Origin: Flavobacteriales bacterium
GTDB lineage: Bacteria > Bacteroidota > Bacteroidia > Flavobacteriales_F > PHOS-HE28
DNA: 64,000 bases
Direction of reading: 5' to 3'
Assembly: GCA_020635715.1 (NCBI GenBank)
Contig: JACJZG010000005.1
Span: 1 to 64,000, forward strand
Part shown: in pieces, positions 18,044 to 26,779 of the stretch
Layout of the letters: each line of letters opens with the position of its first letter
Position numbering within the stretch: the stretch's first letter is position 1
The notes under the pieces: model-generated
Databases searched by the model: none
Told to the model about the DNA's origin: nothing
Seen by the model: only the letters and a program-made list of their open reading frames with translations
Program-made: the position numbers and the translations under genes

Positions 18044-18553
18044 TTAGCCGTTCTGCTTCCTGCCGCGTTCGAATTCGCGGTTCTCGATCCTTCGGATCAG
18101 CTCGGCGATGCGTTTGGCCCTTGTGGGTGCTGTCTTTCCGGTGCGCACCCAATAGCACATGTTCCGCTTCATCCCGGGGGTGAGCAGGTCCCATCGGGCC
18201 TTCATCTCGGGAAGGAATTCGAGCGTATCGGCCAGCTCCTCGGGGATGCTCACACGATCAGGCTCCGGGTCGAGCCACAGTTCAACCTTGGCCAGATCGC
18301 CGGGTTTCCGTACGCCGGTCTGCCTGCGCAGGTCGGCGCCGAGGATGATGATGTGCATGCCGCTCTTGGTGGGCATCAGCGCCCGATCCGCTGCCACGCC
18401 ATTGATGAGGCACTTCACCCGCACCTCGCCGCGCTTTCCGAAGAGCTCGTGGACATCGTGCGGGAACTCGAGGTAATGCCACGCGAAGCGGCCCGTCATC
18501 CGCTCCAGGGGGGCAGTGAAGGTCCAGGTCCTGGGTTTCCTCATCGCGGGCAT
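18044..18553 (-). CDS. YdeI/OmpD-associated (DUF1905 plus OmdA) family protein
   Basis: 169 residues. The N-terminal half is DUF1905-like (FTAPLERMTGRFAWHYLEFPHDVHELFGKRGEVRVKCLINGV). The C-terminal half has the bacteriocin-protection YdeI/OmdA pattern (IPEELADTLEFLPEMKARWDLLTPGMKRNMCYWVRTGKTAPTRAKRIAELI). This family is cytosolic and functionally vague; E. coli YdeI-type proteins have been tied to stress and polymyxin tolerance. A start three codons in (MRKPRTWTF) is equally possible. Confidence 0.75.
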   Translation of the reverse strand: MPAMRKPRTWTFTAPLERMTGRFAWHYLEFPHDVHELFGKRGEVRVKCLINGVAADRALMPTKSGMHIIILGADLRRQTGVRKPGDLAKVELWLDPEPDRVSIPEELADTLEFLPEMKARWDLLTPGMKRNMCYWVRTGKTAPTRAKRIAELIRRIENREFERGRKQNG

Positions 18554-18562
18554 ACCCCGTTA

Positions 18563-18633
18563 GTTGTCAGTTCTCAGTTGTCAGTCGTCAGGCTGGGCGT
18601 TTCGCAGCCCTGACAACTGACAACCGACAACTA
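18563..18633. repeat. Heptad-repeat inverted structure between the SUI1 and YdeI-like genes
   Basis: Four tandem heptamers of the form GTTGTCA (GTTGTCA, GTTCTCA, GTTGTCA, GTCGTCA; 18563-18590) face three reverse-complement heptamers (CTGACAA, CTGACAA, CCGACAA; 18610-18630) across an 18-nt loop. The right arm abuts the stop codon of the SUI1 gene. Because the unit is repeated, several alternative pairings are possible. It may act as a terminator for the SUI1 gene. Confidence 0.7.
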
Positions 18634-18963
18634 TCCCCCCGCCTTCTTCGCCTTGTACCCTTTCTCCATCAAATAAGCCAGCACCTTGTCGCGGTGGTCG
18701 CCTTGCAGGAGGATCACACCCTCCTTGGTGTTGCCGCCCACGCCGCACTTGCTCTTCAGCGCGCGGCCAAGGTCGTCCAGGTCAGCTGGCTTGCCCACGA
18801 ATCCAACGATGCGCGTCACCTCCTTGTTGCCCTTTAACCGGTCCAGGTGGATGCGGAGGTCCTGCTGTTGCGGTGGTAGGGTGGCAGGCTCCCGGGCGGT
18901 GTTCAGGCCCTTGTTCGTGCTGTATACCAGGCCGCCCATGCCGCTGGGTGGACGTTTCTTCAT
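18631..18963 (-). CDS. SUI1/eIF1-family translation factor (YciH-like)
   Basis: 110 residues, the family's usual size. The C-terminal ~80 residues match the SUI1 fold: LRIHLDRLKGNKEVTRIVGFVG, the basic LKSKCGVGGNTKEGVILLQGDHRDKVLAYLMEKGYK core with the conserved CGVGG turn. Bacterial homologues such as YciH bind the small ribosomal subunit and affect initiation fidelity. The first ~30 residues are a flexible Pro/Gly-rich arm. Confidence 0.9.
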   Translation of the reverse strand: MKKRPPSGMGGLVYSTNKGLNTAREPATLPPQQQDLRIHLDRLKGNKEVTRIVGFVGKPADLDDLGRALKSKCGVGGNTKEGVILLQGDHRDKVLAYLMEKGYKAKKAGG

Positions 18964-19037
18964 CGTTGCCGTGTTGGACGTGCGAACTTAATTCGTTCCG
19001 AACGGGGATCGGCCCAGCTTGGGCATGGGTTCAGCCC

Positions 19038-20030
19038 TCAGAACATCACGCGCACACCGAGGTTCAGTACCATGCTCCGCGTCAATCCATCCGGCCGCAC
19101 CGAACGCGTGATCAACGGAGAACCATAGGAAGCTTCCAACATCCAGGTCTCATTGATCTTGTAGCGCGCGTCCGCGGTCAGGTTCAACGTGAGCCCTTCG
19201 GATCCATCGATCTCACGGCGCTGGAAGGGCCGATCCAGGATGAGCTCCAGCGTGTTCGGGTCCTCCAAACGGCTGTCCTTACCCATGTGCAGGATGCCCA
19301 GCAAGCCTGGTTGAACGATCAGCCTGCCGAACGGTACGGCGTACTGGATGCGGAGCACGGCGTCATCCGCACGCTCCAGCGCGAAGGACTCGAAATAGCT
19401 GGCAGCGGCGGGCACATCCACCCAATAACGATGGAGGAAGGTGCTCTGGTTGTTCTGCTTCAACACATGCTGGTAGGCGATGGCTGCGCTGATGCGCTCG
19501 TAGCGATATTGTAGCCCGAGCAGAAGGTCAGTGGTGCCCAGACCGACCTGGTAGGGCATGGGCAGCGGATGTGCGGTGGGACCGTAGGTGGCCTTCTCGA
19601 AGCTCTCCGGGCTGAAGCGACCTGTTGGTAGTCGCATCCCGGCAATGGCCGTGAGGTCCACGGGATCCTGCTTGATGATCCGATAGCTTGCCGTGGCTAC
19701 CAGGTCCCCGACACCACTGTTCCGGCCGAGATCCCCATCGGCCATTACGTAAGGCAATTTCGCCTGGATCGCCAGCCGGTCCGTGATCCCGATGCTCAGC
19801 TCCGGCACCACCTGCATGATCACCACCCCACGCTCGCCGATCGCGTAGCTGTACTGCAGTCGCGCATAATGGCGCTTGGCTTCACCCTGTGTGCTGTCCG
19901 GCACCAAAGCGGGTTGACCGATCGGGCCGGCGGTGCATACGCCGGCATCGCTGCAGCCCTGTGCTAATGCACGGTCATGGTATATCAGCAAGGGAATAAC
20001 GATCACGAGGTAAAGGAGGTGGCGCATCAT
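19038..20030 (-). CDS. Outer-membrane beta-barrel protein
   Basis: 330 residues from MMRHLLYLVIVIPLLIYH, a signal peptide ending at ALAQ; the frame is open 26 codons further upstream but without a signal. The mature protein starts with two Cys (GCSDAGVCTAG) and then alternates short amphipathic strands (YARLQYSYAIGERGVVIMQVVPEL, DLLLGLQYRYERISAAIAYQHVL), ending in the aromatic residue of VRVMF, as barrels recognised by the Bam machine do. It resembles the 'transporter/MetA-like' barrel families of unknown cargo. It is divergent from a FecCD-type importer, hinting at metal or cofactor uptake, but no TonB plug domain is present. Confidence 0.65.
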   Translation of the reverse strand: MMRHLLYLVIVIPLLIYHDRALAQGCSDAGVCTAGPIGQPALVPDSTQGEAKRHYARLQYSYAIGERGVVIMQVVPELSIGITDRLAIQAKLPYVMADGDLGRNSGVGDLVATASYRIIKQDPVDLTAIAGMRLPTGRFSPESFEKATYGPTAHPLPMPYQVGLGTTDLLLGLQYRYERISAAIAYQHVLKQNNQSTFLHRYWVDVPAAASYFESFALERADDAVLRIQYAVPFGRLIVQPGLLGILHMGKDSRLEDPNTLELILDRPFQRREIDGSEGLTLNLTADARYKINETWMLEASYGSPLITRSVRPDGLTRSMVLNLGVRVMF

Positions 20031-20152
20031 CGCTTCAGAACGCATCAGCATTGGCAATAGTGCATGGTCCGGTGAATGTAGTTCCGTTGTCCGATGAAGG
20101 TTGAACACCTGACAGATGGAGGCGGTTCAGGCACCGCACCTACTTTCGTGCC

Positions 20153-21169
20153 ATGTCCCGCCGGAACCTTGCGCTGTTGCTGGGCTTGCTGCTGGTCTCG
20201 GGGCTGCTCTTCCTGCTTCACCTGGTGACGGGTGCGGTGCCTTTGACCGTGGAAGAGGTGGTGCACGCCCTTTTCGGTGATGGGCGGAACGCCGTGTCCG
20301 CGCGGATCGTGCACGAGGTGCGGCTTCCGGCAGCGTGCACCGCCGTGCTCGCGGGAACAGGGCTATCCGCGTGTGGCCTGCTGATGCAGACGCTCTTCCG
20401 CAACCCGCTCGCCGGACCTTCCGTGCTGGGCTTGAGCTCCGGAGCCAGCCTCGGCGTCGCGGTGTTGATGCTCGCACGCCCGCTCTGGGCCGCGCTTTGG
20501 CTGCCCGACGAGATGGCGGTCGTCCTCGGCGCCTTCATCGGGGCCATGGGCGTGCTCCTGCTGATCATGTTGGCCGATCGGCGCATGGGCGATGGAACCG
20601 GCCTGCTCATCGTTGGTCTGATGGTGGGCTATCTGTGCGGTGCCGTGATCGATGTGCTGCAGGTCGCAGGTTCCGAGGGGGCCTTGCGCGGCTTCGTGCT
20701 CTGGGGAATGGGCTCCTTCCAGGAAGTGGTGGGATCAAAGCTCGGCTGGATGGTGATACCCGTCCTCCTTGGGCTGGTCGTTTCCCTGCTGCTGATGAAG
20801 CCCCTGAACGCGATGTTGCTCGGTGACGCTTACGCCCGCAGCCTGGGTATTCCCGTGATCGGCGTCCGGCGTACCATCCTGTGGACCGCCGGTGTGCTGG
20901 CCGGGACCATCACCGCGTTCTGTGGTCCCATTGCCTTCCTTGGCCTGGCCACGCCGCATGTGGCGCGCGCGCTCTGTCGCACCAGCGACCATCGTGTGCT
21001 GCTTCCCACCACCATCGTCATGGGCGGGATGCTTGCCTTGCTCTGCGGCCTGCTGGTGAAGTGGCCCGGTCTCGAAGGGCTACCGTTGAACGCGGTGACC
21101 TCCTTGCTCGGAGCACCGATCGTGGTATGGGTACTTTGGAGCGGCGAACGTTGGGCGCGGACTTCATGA
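20153..21169 (+). CDS. FecCD-family ABC transporter permease (iron chelate/cobalamin type)
   Basis: 338 residues with the FecCD layout of about ten transmembrane helices. Signature segments are VRLPAACTAVLAGTGLSACGLLMQTLFRNPLAGPSVLG (about 61-98), WGMGSFQ, and FCGPIAFLGLATPHVARAL, the loop that docks on the ATPase. It forms the inner-membrane channel for siderophore, heme or B12 import together with the ATPase encoded next, whose ATG overlaps its stop (ATGA). No substrate-binding protein is visible nearby, so the substrate is open. Confidence 0.92.
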   Translation: MSRRNLALLLGLLLVSGLLFLLHLVTGAVPLTVEEVVHALFGDGRNAVSARIVHEVRLPAACTAVLAGTGLSACGLLMQTLFRNPLAGPSVLGLSSGASLGVAVLMLARPLWAALWLPDEMAVVLGAFIGAMGVLLLIMLADRRMGDGTGLLIVGLMVGYLCGAVIDVLQVAGSEGALRGFVLWGMGSFQEVVGSKLGWMVIPVLLGLVVSLLLMKPLNAMLLGDAYARSLGIPVIGVRRTILWTAGVLAGTITAFCGPIAFLGLATPHVARALCRTSDHRVLLPTTIVMGGMLALLCGLLVKWPGLEGLPLNAVTSLLGAPIVVWVLWSGERWARTS

Positions 21170-22152
21170 AAGGCACGCTGCAACTCCGTTCCGTTGATGT
21201 CGGCCACGGCGGCGATCCGCTCGTCGCCAACATCAACCTCGATCTGGAGGGTGGACAATGCGTGGCGCTGATCGGTGTGAACGGCGGAGGCAAGAGCACC
21301 CTGCTGAACACGATGGCCGGCCTGCGACCGCCGATGGCCGGGAGGATCTACCTGGGAGGGACCGAGATCGATCGCTTGTCCAGCGCGGAACGCGCGCGTT
21401 CAGTCTCGGTGGTGTTCACCGGTCGGCCCCAGGCCGGACTGCTTGATGTGCGCACCATCGTTGGCCTGGGCAGGCAGCCCTGGACGGGTCATTTCGGTGG
21501 ATTGAACGAGGGTGATGAGTCGGTGATCGAGGAGGCGATGCGCATCATGGGTGTGCATCAGCTGGGCTCGCGCTCCCTGCAGCACCTGAGCGATGGGGAG
21601 GCGCAGCGCGTGATGATCGCCAGGGCTTTGGCGCAGGACACTCCGTTGCTGTTGCTGGATGAACCCATGGCTTTCCTCGATCTCGTCAACCGTGTAAGGC
21701 TTTTGCGCACCCTGGGGGACGAGGCCCGCGCGCGGAACCGGTTGGTCATCCTCTCCACCCATGATCTGCAGACCTCGCTTGATCTTTGTGATCGTGTGCT
21801 GTTGATCCACGACCGCCGGTTGTGGTCCGGGACCGTGGTGGAGGCCCGTGCCAGCGGGATATTGGAACGGGTCTTCGCCGACGAGGGATCCGCTTTGATC
21901 CGGCCACGGGTTCCTTCAGGCCGCATTGAACGAAGAAGCCCCCGGCGATGGCCGAGGGCTTCCCTGGTCGTTCGTGCGACCTACTTCTTCAATGCGTCCC
22001 TGATCTCCATCAGCAACTTCTCCTCATTGCTGGGACCTGGTGGGGGCGGTGCCGGTTCCGCCTTCTTCATCCGGTTCACGGACTTCACCACCATGAACAT
22101 CACGAAGGCCACGATGATGAAGTCGATCAACGCCGTCAGGAACATGCCGTAG
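21166..22152 (+). CDS. FecE/BtuD-type ABC transporter ATPase with odd C-terminal extension
   Basis: 328 residues from MKGTLQLRSVDVGHGG. Walker A is GVNGGGKST (about 38-46), the Q-loop region is in VVFTGRPQAGL, the signature is LSDGEAQRVMIARAL, Walker B is LLLLDEP, and the H-loop is ILSTHDLQ. A normal family member ends near residue 255. Here the frame continues about 75 residues through a terminator hairpin (21935-21962) and antisense to mscL, giving non-family sequence. The native stop was probably lost to a frameshift near 21900 or a sequencing error. It pairs with the upstream permease. Confidence 0.88.
   Translation: MKGTLQLRSVDVGHGGDPLVANINLDLEGGQCVALIGVNGGGKSTLLNTMAGLRPPMAGRIYLGGTEIDRLSSAERARSVSVVFTGRPQAGLLDVRTIVGLGRQPWTGHFGGLNEGDESVIEEAMRIMGVHQLGSRSLQHLSDGEAQRVMIARALAQDTPLLLLDEPMAFLDLVNRVRLLRTLGDEARARNRLVILSTHDLQTSLDLCDRVLLIHDRRLWSGTVVEARASGILERVFADEGSALIRPRVPSGRIERRSPRRWPRASLVVRATYFFNASLISISNFSSLLGPGGGGAGSAFFIRFTDFTTMNITKATMMKSINAVRNMP
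21935..21962 (-). terminator. Hairpin terminator downstream of mscL
   Basis: Arms of 12 nt (21935-21946 and 21951-21962) with a 4-nt loop and one mismatch. On the minus strand it is a GC-rich stem ending GGGGGCTTC and followed by TTCGTT, placed 18 nt after the mscL stop. Confidence 0.65.
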
Positions 22153-22391
22153 CTCACCGCGACCTTGGCGGTGGTCACAGCACCGTCAGGACCGAGCACT
22201 TCTTCGCGAAGCACCCATTCCATCTGGTCGAAGCGCACTTTTTCGGTCAACATGCTGATGAGCGGCGCGACCATGTTCTGCGTGAATACCGTGACGACCT
22301 TGGTGAACGCTGCGCCCATCACAAAGCCTACCGCGATGTCGACTAGGTTGCCCTTCATCGCGAATTCCTTGAACTCCTTCATCATGCCCAT
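21981..22391 (-). CDS. mscL: Large-conductance mechanosensitive channel MscL
   Basis: 136 residues, typical MscL length. The N-terminal helix is MKEFKEFAMKGNLVDIAVGFVMGAAFTKVV (amphipathic helix and TM1), a periplasmic loop follows, TM2 is FLTALIDFIIVAFVMFMVV, and a cytoplasmic helix carries the conserved EEKLLMEIRDALKK after a proline-rich linker. MscL is a homopentamer in the inner membrane that opens under high membrane tension to release solutes during osmotic downshock. It is transcribed alone. Confidence 0.96.
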   Translation of the reverse strand: MGMMKEFKEFAMKGNLVDIAVGFVMGAAFTKVVTVFTQNMVAPLISMLTEKVRFDQMEWVLREEVLGPDGAVTTAKVAVSYGMFLTALIDFIIVAFVMFMVVKSVNRMKKAEPAPPPPGPSNEEKLLMEIRDALKK

Positions 22392-22440
22392 GTTCGAGAG
22401 GGTTTGGTGTGCGGGTGAAGGTAATCTTTCATAGGATCCC

Positions 22441-24024
22441 TCAATTCGAACCCAGGCTGCTCCACGTGCGGATACGCACCGAACGTGTAGCGCAATGGCT
22501 ACAAACCTTCACCAGGATGTCTCGCGGGCTTCCGGGTACGTTCAGTGGGAGGTAGGTATATCGCAAGGGTCGATCGCGCGCACGAGGCTCCAGTCGAACA
22601 GGTGCGCGCAGGAGGGTGGTGTCCCCCGTTGTCAGCACCACACCGACCACATTGAACGGCAGGCCATGGACATTGGCGATCACCACGCCATCGGTGCTCA
22701 CCAGCGTGTCATTCACATAGGCCAGGGCGATATCCCGCGGTACGAGCGTCTGATGGATGACGGTGCGGTCGTGGAGCACCACCTGTAGGTCGAGGTCGAT
22801 CTCGGGCAGATCCGCATTGATGACCTTCCTGGCAGGCTCCCACGCTGGTCGTGTGCGTTCGCGCACCACTTCCCACCACCCCTCGGTGGTGAAGGTGTCC
22901 AGATAGGCGAGATAGAGGTCGTTCACCAGTGGGTCGACCAGCACCCTGTCCACGAAGGCGCGGCCGGGGTCGTTGACCCGTTCGTAGGTCTGTTCGGCCA
23001 GGATGGCGGGGATCGCCGCATGCCTCAGTGCCGGCCGTGGCAACACGGTGAGTTCCTGCCGGGTGCTATCCACCACGAAGCGAAGGTTCCACCAGTCGAG
23101 CGCGTCATGCGCCCCGATCAGGTCGCTCAAAGCGAGGAGCCGCGCCAGGGCATCGGGATCGAAGAGCGAGGAGGCGTTCAGGCTTCCGGCCCGGAAAGCC
23201 TCGAGCCGTTGCACCGCGCTCCGCGCTGTGGCGATGTGCCGGTCCGTTCCACCTTGGATGAGCAGGGGGGAGGCGAGCCAATCCCCTTGTGGAGGTGGCT
23301 TGCTCGCCAGTTTCCGCTCGCCCATGGCCCGTCGGGCGTTGAGCAGCAAGGCATCATCGAACCGGAGCACGTGACCGGTGGCCCCGGGCAGCTGTGCCTT
23401 CAAGGTGGCATCCACCGTCCCGAACGATCCCGCCAGGCCGAGGTCCCTGCCGTTCACGCTGATCTCGAGGATGGACACCTGCGAGGCCACCAGACCTTGG
23501 TCGGCCATGACCGCCTGGAAAAGGATCGCCCAAAGCAGCCCATCGTCCATGAAGGGTTGTACCTCGAAGCGCTGCATGGCGAGCAGGGTGTCCGTTCCAT
23601 CCAGGCTCACCTCGAACGGCCAGAAACGCGGGCGGTCCGTCGGGAACAGGTCGTCATGTGTGCTGACGTGCGCCGGGAGCGAACGTTCCTTGATCGTCAG
23701 TATCGCTTGCACGGGCGCCGGTGGCGGGACCATGCCGATGCGCTGTTGGTTGAAGGCGCGTTCACTCCACGTTTCAAGACTGTCCCACGAGGCCGGGTCC
23801 ATCGCCACTTCCAAGTGGATCACGGGCGGTGGCTTCCCTCGGAAAGCCTTCAGTACGGGTGTGCTCAGCCTTCTGAATCCGGGGTCGATGACCTCGCGCA
23901 TGAAGCCGCTTCGTTCCGTGCGGGTGCCGAGGTAGAAGACCAGGCCGATCAGGACCAGCGTCGCACCGCCCAGCAATGCGGAACGCACGCGTGCCGCGAT
24001 CCGCTCACGGTCCCACGGCTTCAT
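22441..24024 (-). CDS. CotH-like membrane-anchored protein (tentative)
   Basis: 527 residues. One transmembrane helix near the N-terminus (about 18-35) leaves the rest outside the cytoplasm. Early residues PPVIHLEVAMDPASWDSLETW and the middle section DLIGAHDALDWWNLRFVVDSTRQELTVLPRPALRH recall the CotH kinase-like fold, where a 'hd..w.N..l..d..tg.l..iPwD' block holds catalytic residues. The usual Asp after IPW is not evident, so activity is doubtful. Its start overlaps the stop of the upstream lipoprotein gene by 4 bp, implying joint expression. Confidence in the gene is high; in the family, moderate. Confidence 0.55.
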   Translation of the reverse strand: MKPWDRERIAARVRSALLGGATLVLIGLVFYLGTRTERSGFMREVIDPGFRRLSTPVLKAFRGKPPPVIHLEVAMDPASWDSLETWSERAFNQQRIGMVPPPAPVQAILTIKERSLPAHVSTHDDLFPTDRPRFWPFEVSLDGTDTLLAMQRFEVQPFMDDGLLWAILFQAVMADQGLVASQVSILEISVNGRDLGLAGSFGTVDATLKAQLPGATGHVLRFDDALLLNARRAMGERKLASKPPPQGDWLASPLLIQGGTDRHIATARSAVQRLEAFRAGSLNASSLFDPDALARLLALSDLIGAHDALDWWNLRFVVDSTRQELTVLPRPALRHAAIPAILAEQTYERVNDPGRAFVDRVLVDPLVNDLYLAYLDTFTTEGWWEVVRERTRPAWEPARKVINADLPEIDLDLQVVLHDRTVIHQTLVPRDIALAYVNDTLVSTDGVVIANVHGLPFNVVGVVLTTGDTTLLRAPVRLEPRARDRPLRYTYLPLNVPGSPRDILVKVCSHCATRSVRIRTWSSLGSN

Positions 24025-24536
24025 GGGATCACATTGCCGTCGATCACCCGTTTGAAACGATAGTGATCCGTGCTCGTTCGACCCTTGTTCGTGCCACTCA
24101 CGATCACATGCCAGGCGTTCCTTCCGTTCGGGATGTACACGATCCGCTGGGGCATGTCATGCTGCGGGTTCTCGAACACCAGGCTGTCGCGGTCATGGGT
24201 GAGCTTGAACAGGACAGGCCCGCCACCATCATGCCCGATGCTGACCGCGTAGTTCAAGGTATCGTCATGCCGCACCAGGGCCAGGTGCTCTATGAATACG
24301 GTGTCCTTGCCGGACAGCACATAGCCCAGCCCGACCGGTGTGCCGTTGGGGTCGCGCTCCCAATGCTCATGCACCTGGGTCCGCCCGCTGTCCTGCACAT
24401 CCAGCCAATCGCCGAAGAGATCTTCCACGGCCACCTGTAACCCTTGTACAGGGGAGTTCTCTTCAACCTTGTTCGGGGCCTTGTGGTCGCCACAGGCGAT
24501 GAGGAGCAAGGGTAGGAGGGGCAGGGCTTGGCGCAT
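24021..24536 (-). CDS. Lipoprotein, DUF6265-like
   Basis: 171 residues. A lipoprotein signal ends in LLIACGDH, with the lipobox Cys at about residue 15. The mature domain has FGDWLDVQDSGRTQVHEHWERD at its start and a beta-rich body with VFIEHLALVRHDD and NPQHDMPQRIVYIP, the pattern of DUF6265-type lipocalin-like proteins. The domain is predicted periplasmic and of unknown ligand. It is translationally coupled to the CotH-like gene downstream and follows the thioesterase gene by 9 nt. Confidence 0.7.
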   Translation of the reverse strand: MRQALPLLPLLLIACGDHKAPNKVEENSPVQGLQVAVEDLFGDWLDVQDSGRTQVHEHWERDPNGTPVGLGYVLSGKDTVFIEHLALVRHDDTLNYAVSIGHDGGGPVLFKLTHDRDSLVFENPQHDMPQRIVYIPNGRNAWHVIVSGTNKGRTSTDHYRFKRVIDGNVIP

Positions 24537-24545
24537 GTGCGCAAG

Positions 24546-24965
24546 TTAGCCGCGCTGCAACGCTTCTATGGCGGTACGGACGGTATCCGGCAGGGTCACC
24601 TTGCCCGCAGCGGCATAGTCATACATCACCTGCACACTGCTGCCGGTGGCGACCAGATCACCGCTTTGGTCGGTGATGCGGTATTCCAGGATGAAGCTCG
24701 TGTTCCCGATCCGCGAACAACCCGTGCGCACATGCAATGTCGCGGGCCAGAGCACGGGTTTGTGGAAGTCGCAAGTGGTGCTGGCCAGGATCACACCCAC
24801 CCGTACCTCCTCCAATGATCGGAGCACACCGATCCGTTCGAGGTAGTACATGCGCACGTTCTCGAAGTACCGGAAATAGACCACGTTGTTCAGGTGGCCG
24901 AAGGCGTCCTGTTCCCCCCAGGCCACCGGGATATCGATCCCCACGACCAGGTGGTCGTCGCTCAC
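24546..24965 (-). CDS. Acyl-CoA thioesterase (4-hydroxybenzoyl-CoA thioesterase family hotdog)
   Basis: 139 residues. The hotdog-fold catalytic region is WGEQDAFGHLNNVVYFRYFENVR, in which Asp-x-x-x-His-x-Asn replaces the classic D.dp.gHvnn pattern closely. The core strands CDFHKPVLWPATLHVRTGCSRIGNTSFILEYRI follow. Members hydrolyse acyl-CoA thioesters in the cytosol; YbgC/FadM-like enzymes act in lipid turnover. The start codon overlaps the stop of the DUF349 gene by 4 bp. Confidence 0.88.
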   Translation of the reverse strand: MSDDHLVVGIDIPVAWGEQDAFGHLNNVVYFRYFENVRMYYLERIGVLRSLEEVRVGVILASTTCDFHKPVLWPATLHVRTGCSRIGNTSFILEYRITDQSGDLVATGSSVQVMYDYAAAGKVTLPDTVRTAIEALQRG

Positions 24966-26714
24966 CGCAGCTCCTTCAACAGCTCGCGATGCTGGCCCTT
25001 GAGCCTTTCCACATCGCGCGCCAGTTTCTCGATCTTCTTCTCCATGTCCTTCTTCATGGCCTCACCGCTGGCGCTCTTGAAGTTGAACATGCCCATGTTG
25101 CGCTCCATGCCGCGCATCTCGGACTCGAGTTCCTCGATCTTGCGCTTCACGAAACGGCTCTCCTTCTCCAGCATGAATTTGCCGTCCGGGCCGGCCTTCA
25201 TCTCATCCACCCGGTCCTGGAACTGGATCCGGCGTCGCTCCTCACCCTCCAGCTTGAGCTGGCCATAATGTTTGTCCAGCGCCGCGCGGTACCGCGTACT
25301 GAAGGCATCGTATAGCTTGGGGGACACCCGGCCGGAATCCATCCAACGGGCGGAGAAGGCCTTGAGCGCATCAACATCCTTGTTGCGTTCGCCGCTGGGC
25401 GTGAAGGCCTCGATCTCGCTGATCAGCGCTTCCTTGGCCTGGGCGTTCACGGCTTGCTCCGCATCCCACTTTTCAAAGGTGGCCTTGCGGTTCTGGAAGA
25501 AGTGGTCGCACGCCTCGCGGAACTTGCTCCAGAGCCGGTTCTCGTCGCGCGGTCCGGCACTGCCGGCTTCCTTCCATTGCTGTTGCAGGTGCTTCAGCTT
25601 ATCCGCCGTCTGGCGCCACTCGGTGCTGTCCTTCAGCTGGAGGGCGGCTTCCACCAGGGCCTGCTTCCGGTCGCGGACGTCCTTGTACTGGTCCTTCAAC
25701 TTGTCGAAGTGGGCCTTCTTCGCATCGAAGAACACGTTGCAAGCAGCCCGGAACTCCTTCCAGATGCGCTCGTTGTCCTTCTTCGTGGCGAAGCCGATCT
25801 GCTTCCAGGCGTTCTGGTATTCGAGCACCTGGTCGGTAAGGGTCTTCCACTCCTTGGTGGCTGTGTCGTTCAACTGGTCCGTGACCGCCTTCACCTTCTC
25901 CACAAGGGCCTCCTTGGCGGCCAGATTGGTCTCGTGCTCGGCGCGGCGCAGCCGGTAATGCTCGTGCACCTTGTCGTAGATGGTGCGCGTGGCGGTGGAG
26001 AAGCGGTCCCGGATGGTCTCCCATTCCTCGCGCAACACCGGGCCGATGGCATGCCACTTCTCCTGGTACTCGCGCACACCGTGCTCCAGCTCCTTCACGT
26101 TGTCCTTCTGCGCCAGACTCTCCACGTCGCTGATCAGCGCTTGTTTCAAGGCCGTGTTCTTCCGCAGGTCATGGTCCCGCAGTTCCTTGTAGATGCGGAT
26201 GTGGTAGAAGAACTCGTCGCGCAGGTGCGAATAATCGTTCTGCAGGTCGCGGTAGTGCTGCTGCGGTACAGGGCCGATCGTCTTCCACTTCTCCTGCAGG
26301 TCGGCGAAGCGCTGGAAGGCCGATCCGATGTTCTCCTCCCCGGCGATCAGGGTCTTGAGCTCATCCATGATGGCCTTCTTGGCCTCCAGGTTCTCGTTCT
26401 CCTCCTTCTGCTTCTTGCGCCGGATATCGTTCACCCGCTGGTTGAAGAGGTCAAGCAGTTGTTTGAAGCGCTTGTCCTCTTCGTCGGTGAGCTGGGCCGA
26501 TTCGATGGCGATGGGCGCAGCCATCCGGCGCATCGTTCGCTGTTTCCGTGGGTTCGCCATCGGACGCTCCGTCGTGGTGTTCCTGTTGAAGGGATGCGGC
26601 CACCAGGGCCTCATACGCCTCTTTCACGCCTTCCACGGCCTCGGCTGCGGATTCCACATCGTCCTGAGCCGTGATCTCCTCGAGCCGGGTGATCAGCTCT
26701 GCTTTCGTTGCCAT
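24962..26714 (-). CDS. DUF349-repeat coiled-coil protein, interrupted by a frameshift
   Basis: The main frame (to 24962) holds repeated DUF349 units, each with an 'eKWk.iGpVP' or 'W..aG.a' core, in a long charged coiled-coil protein. The true N-terminus is in another frame: MATKAELITRLEEITAQDDVESAAEAV from 26714, preceded by a good -7 element. The frames overlap near 26515-26600; joining around 26516-26525 gives ...NDAPDG then APIAIESAQLTDEE, about 583 residues. One inserted or lost base explains it, so this is probably an assembly error or a recent mutation. DUF349 proteins are common in Bacteroidota; their role is unknown, though the coiled-coil form suggests scaffolding or nucleic-acid binding. 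Confidence 0.75.
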
Positions 26715-26744
26715 CGCTATCGTTGCGCCCGTTGGGGCATCGTC

Positions 26745-26752
26745 CAAAGATA
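26745..26752 (-). promoter_or_regulatory. Bacteroidota -7 element before the DUF349 operon
   Basis: On the minus strand this reads TATCTTTG, matching TAnnTTTG, 30 nt before the ATG at 26714. It supports 26714 as the real N-terminus rather than starts inside the long frame. Confidence 0.6.
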
Positions 26753-26779
26753 GGGGGATGCCACGATCCGCAAGGGGAC

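Noticed and set aside
18563..18633. Possible CRISPR array in the heptamer repeats
   Set aside because: Repeats are 7 bp, contiguous and without spacers; no cas genes are in the window.
25454..26674. Long plus-strand hydrophobic frame over the DUF349 gene
   Set aside because: Leu/Val-rich translation arises from the antisense of a Lys/Glu-rich coiled coil. Not a membrane protein gene.
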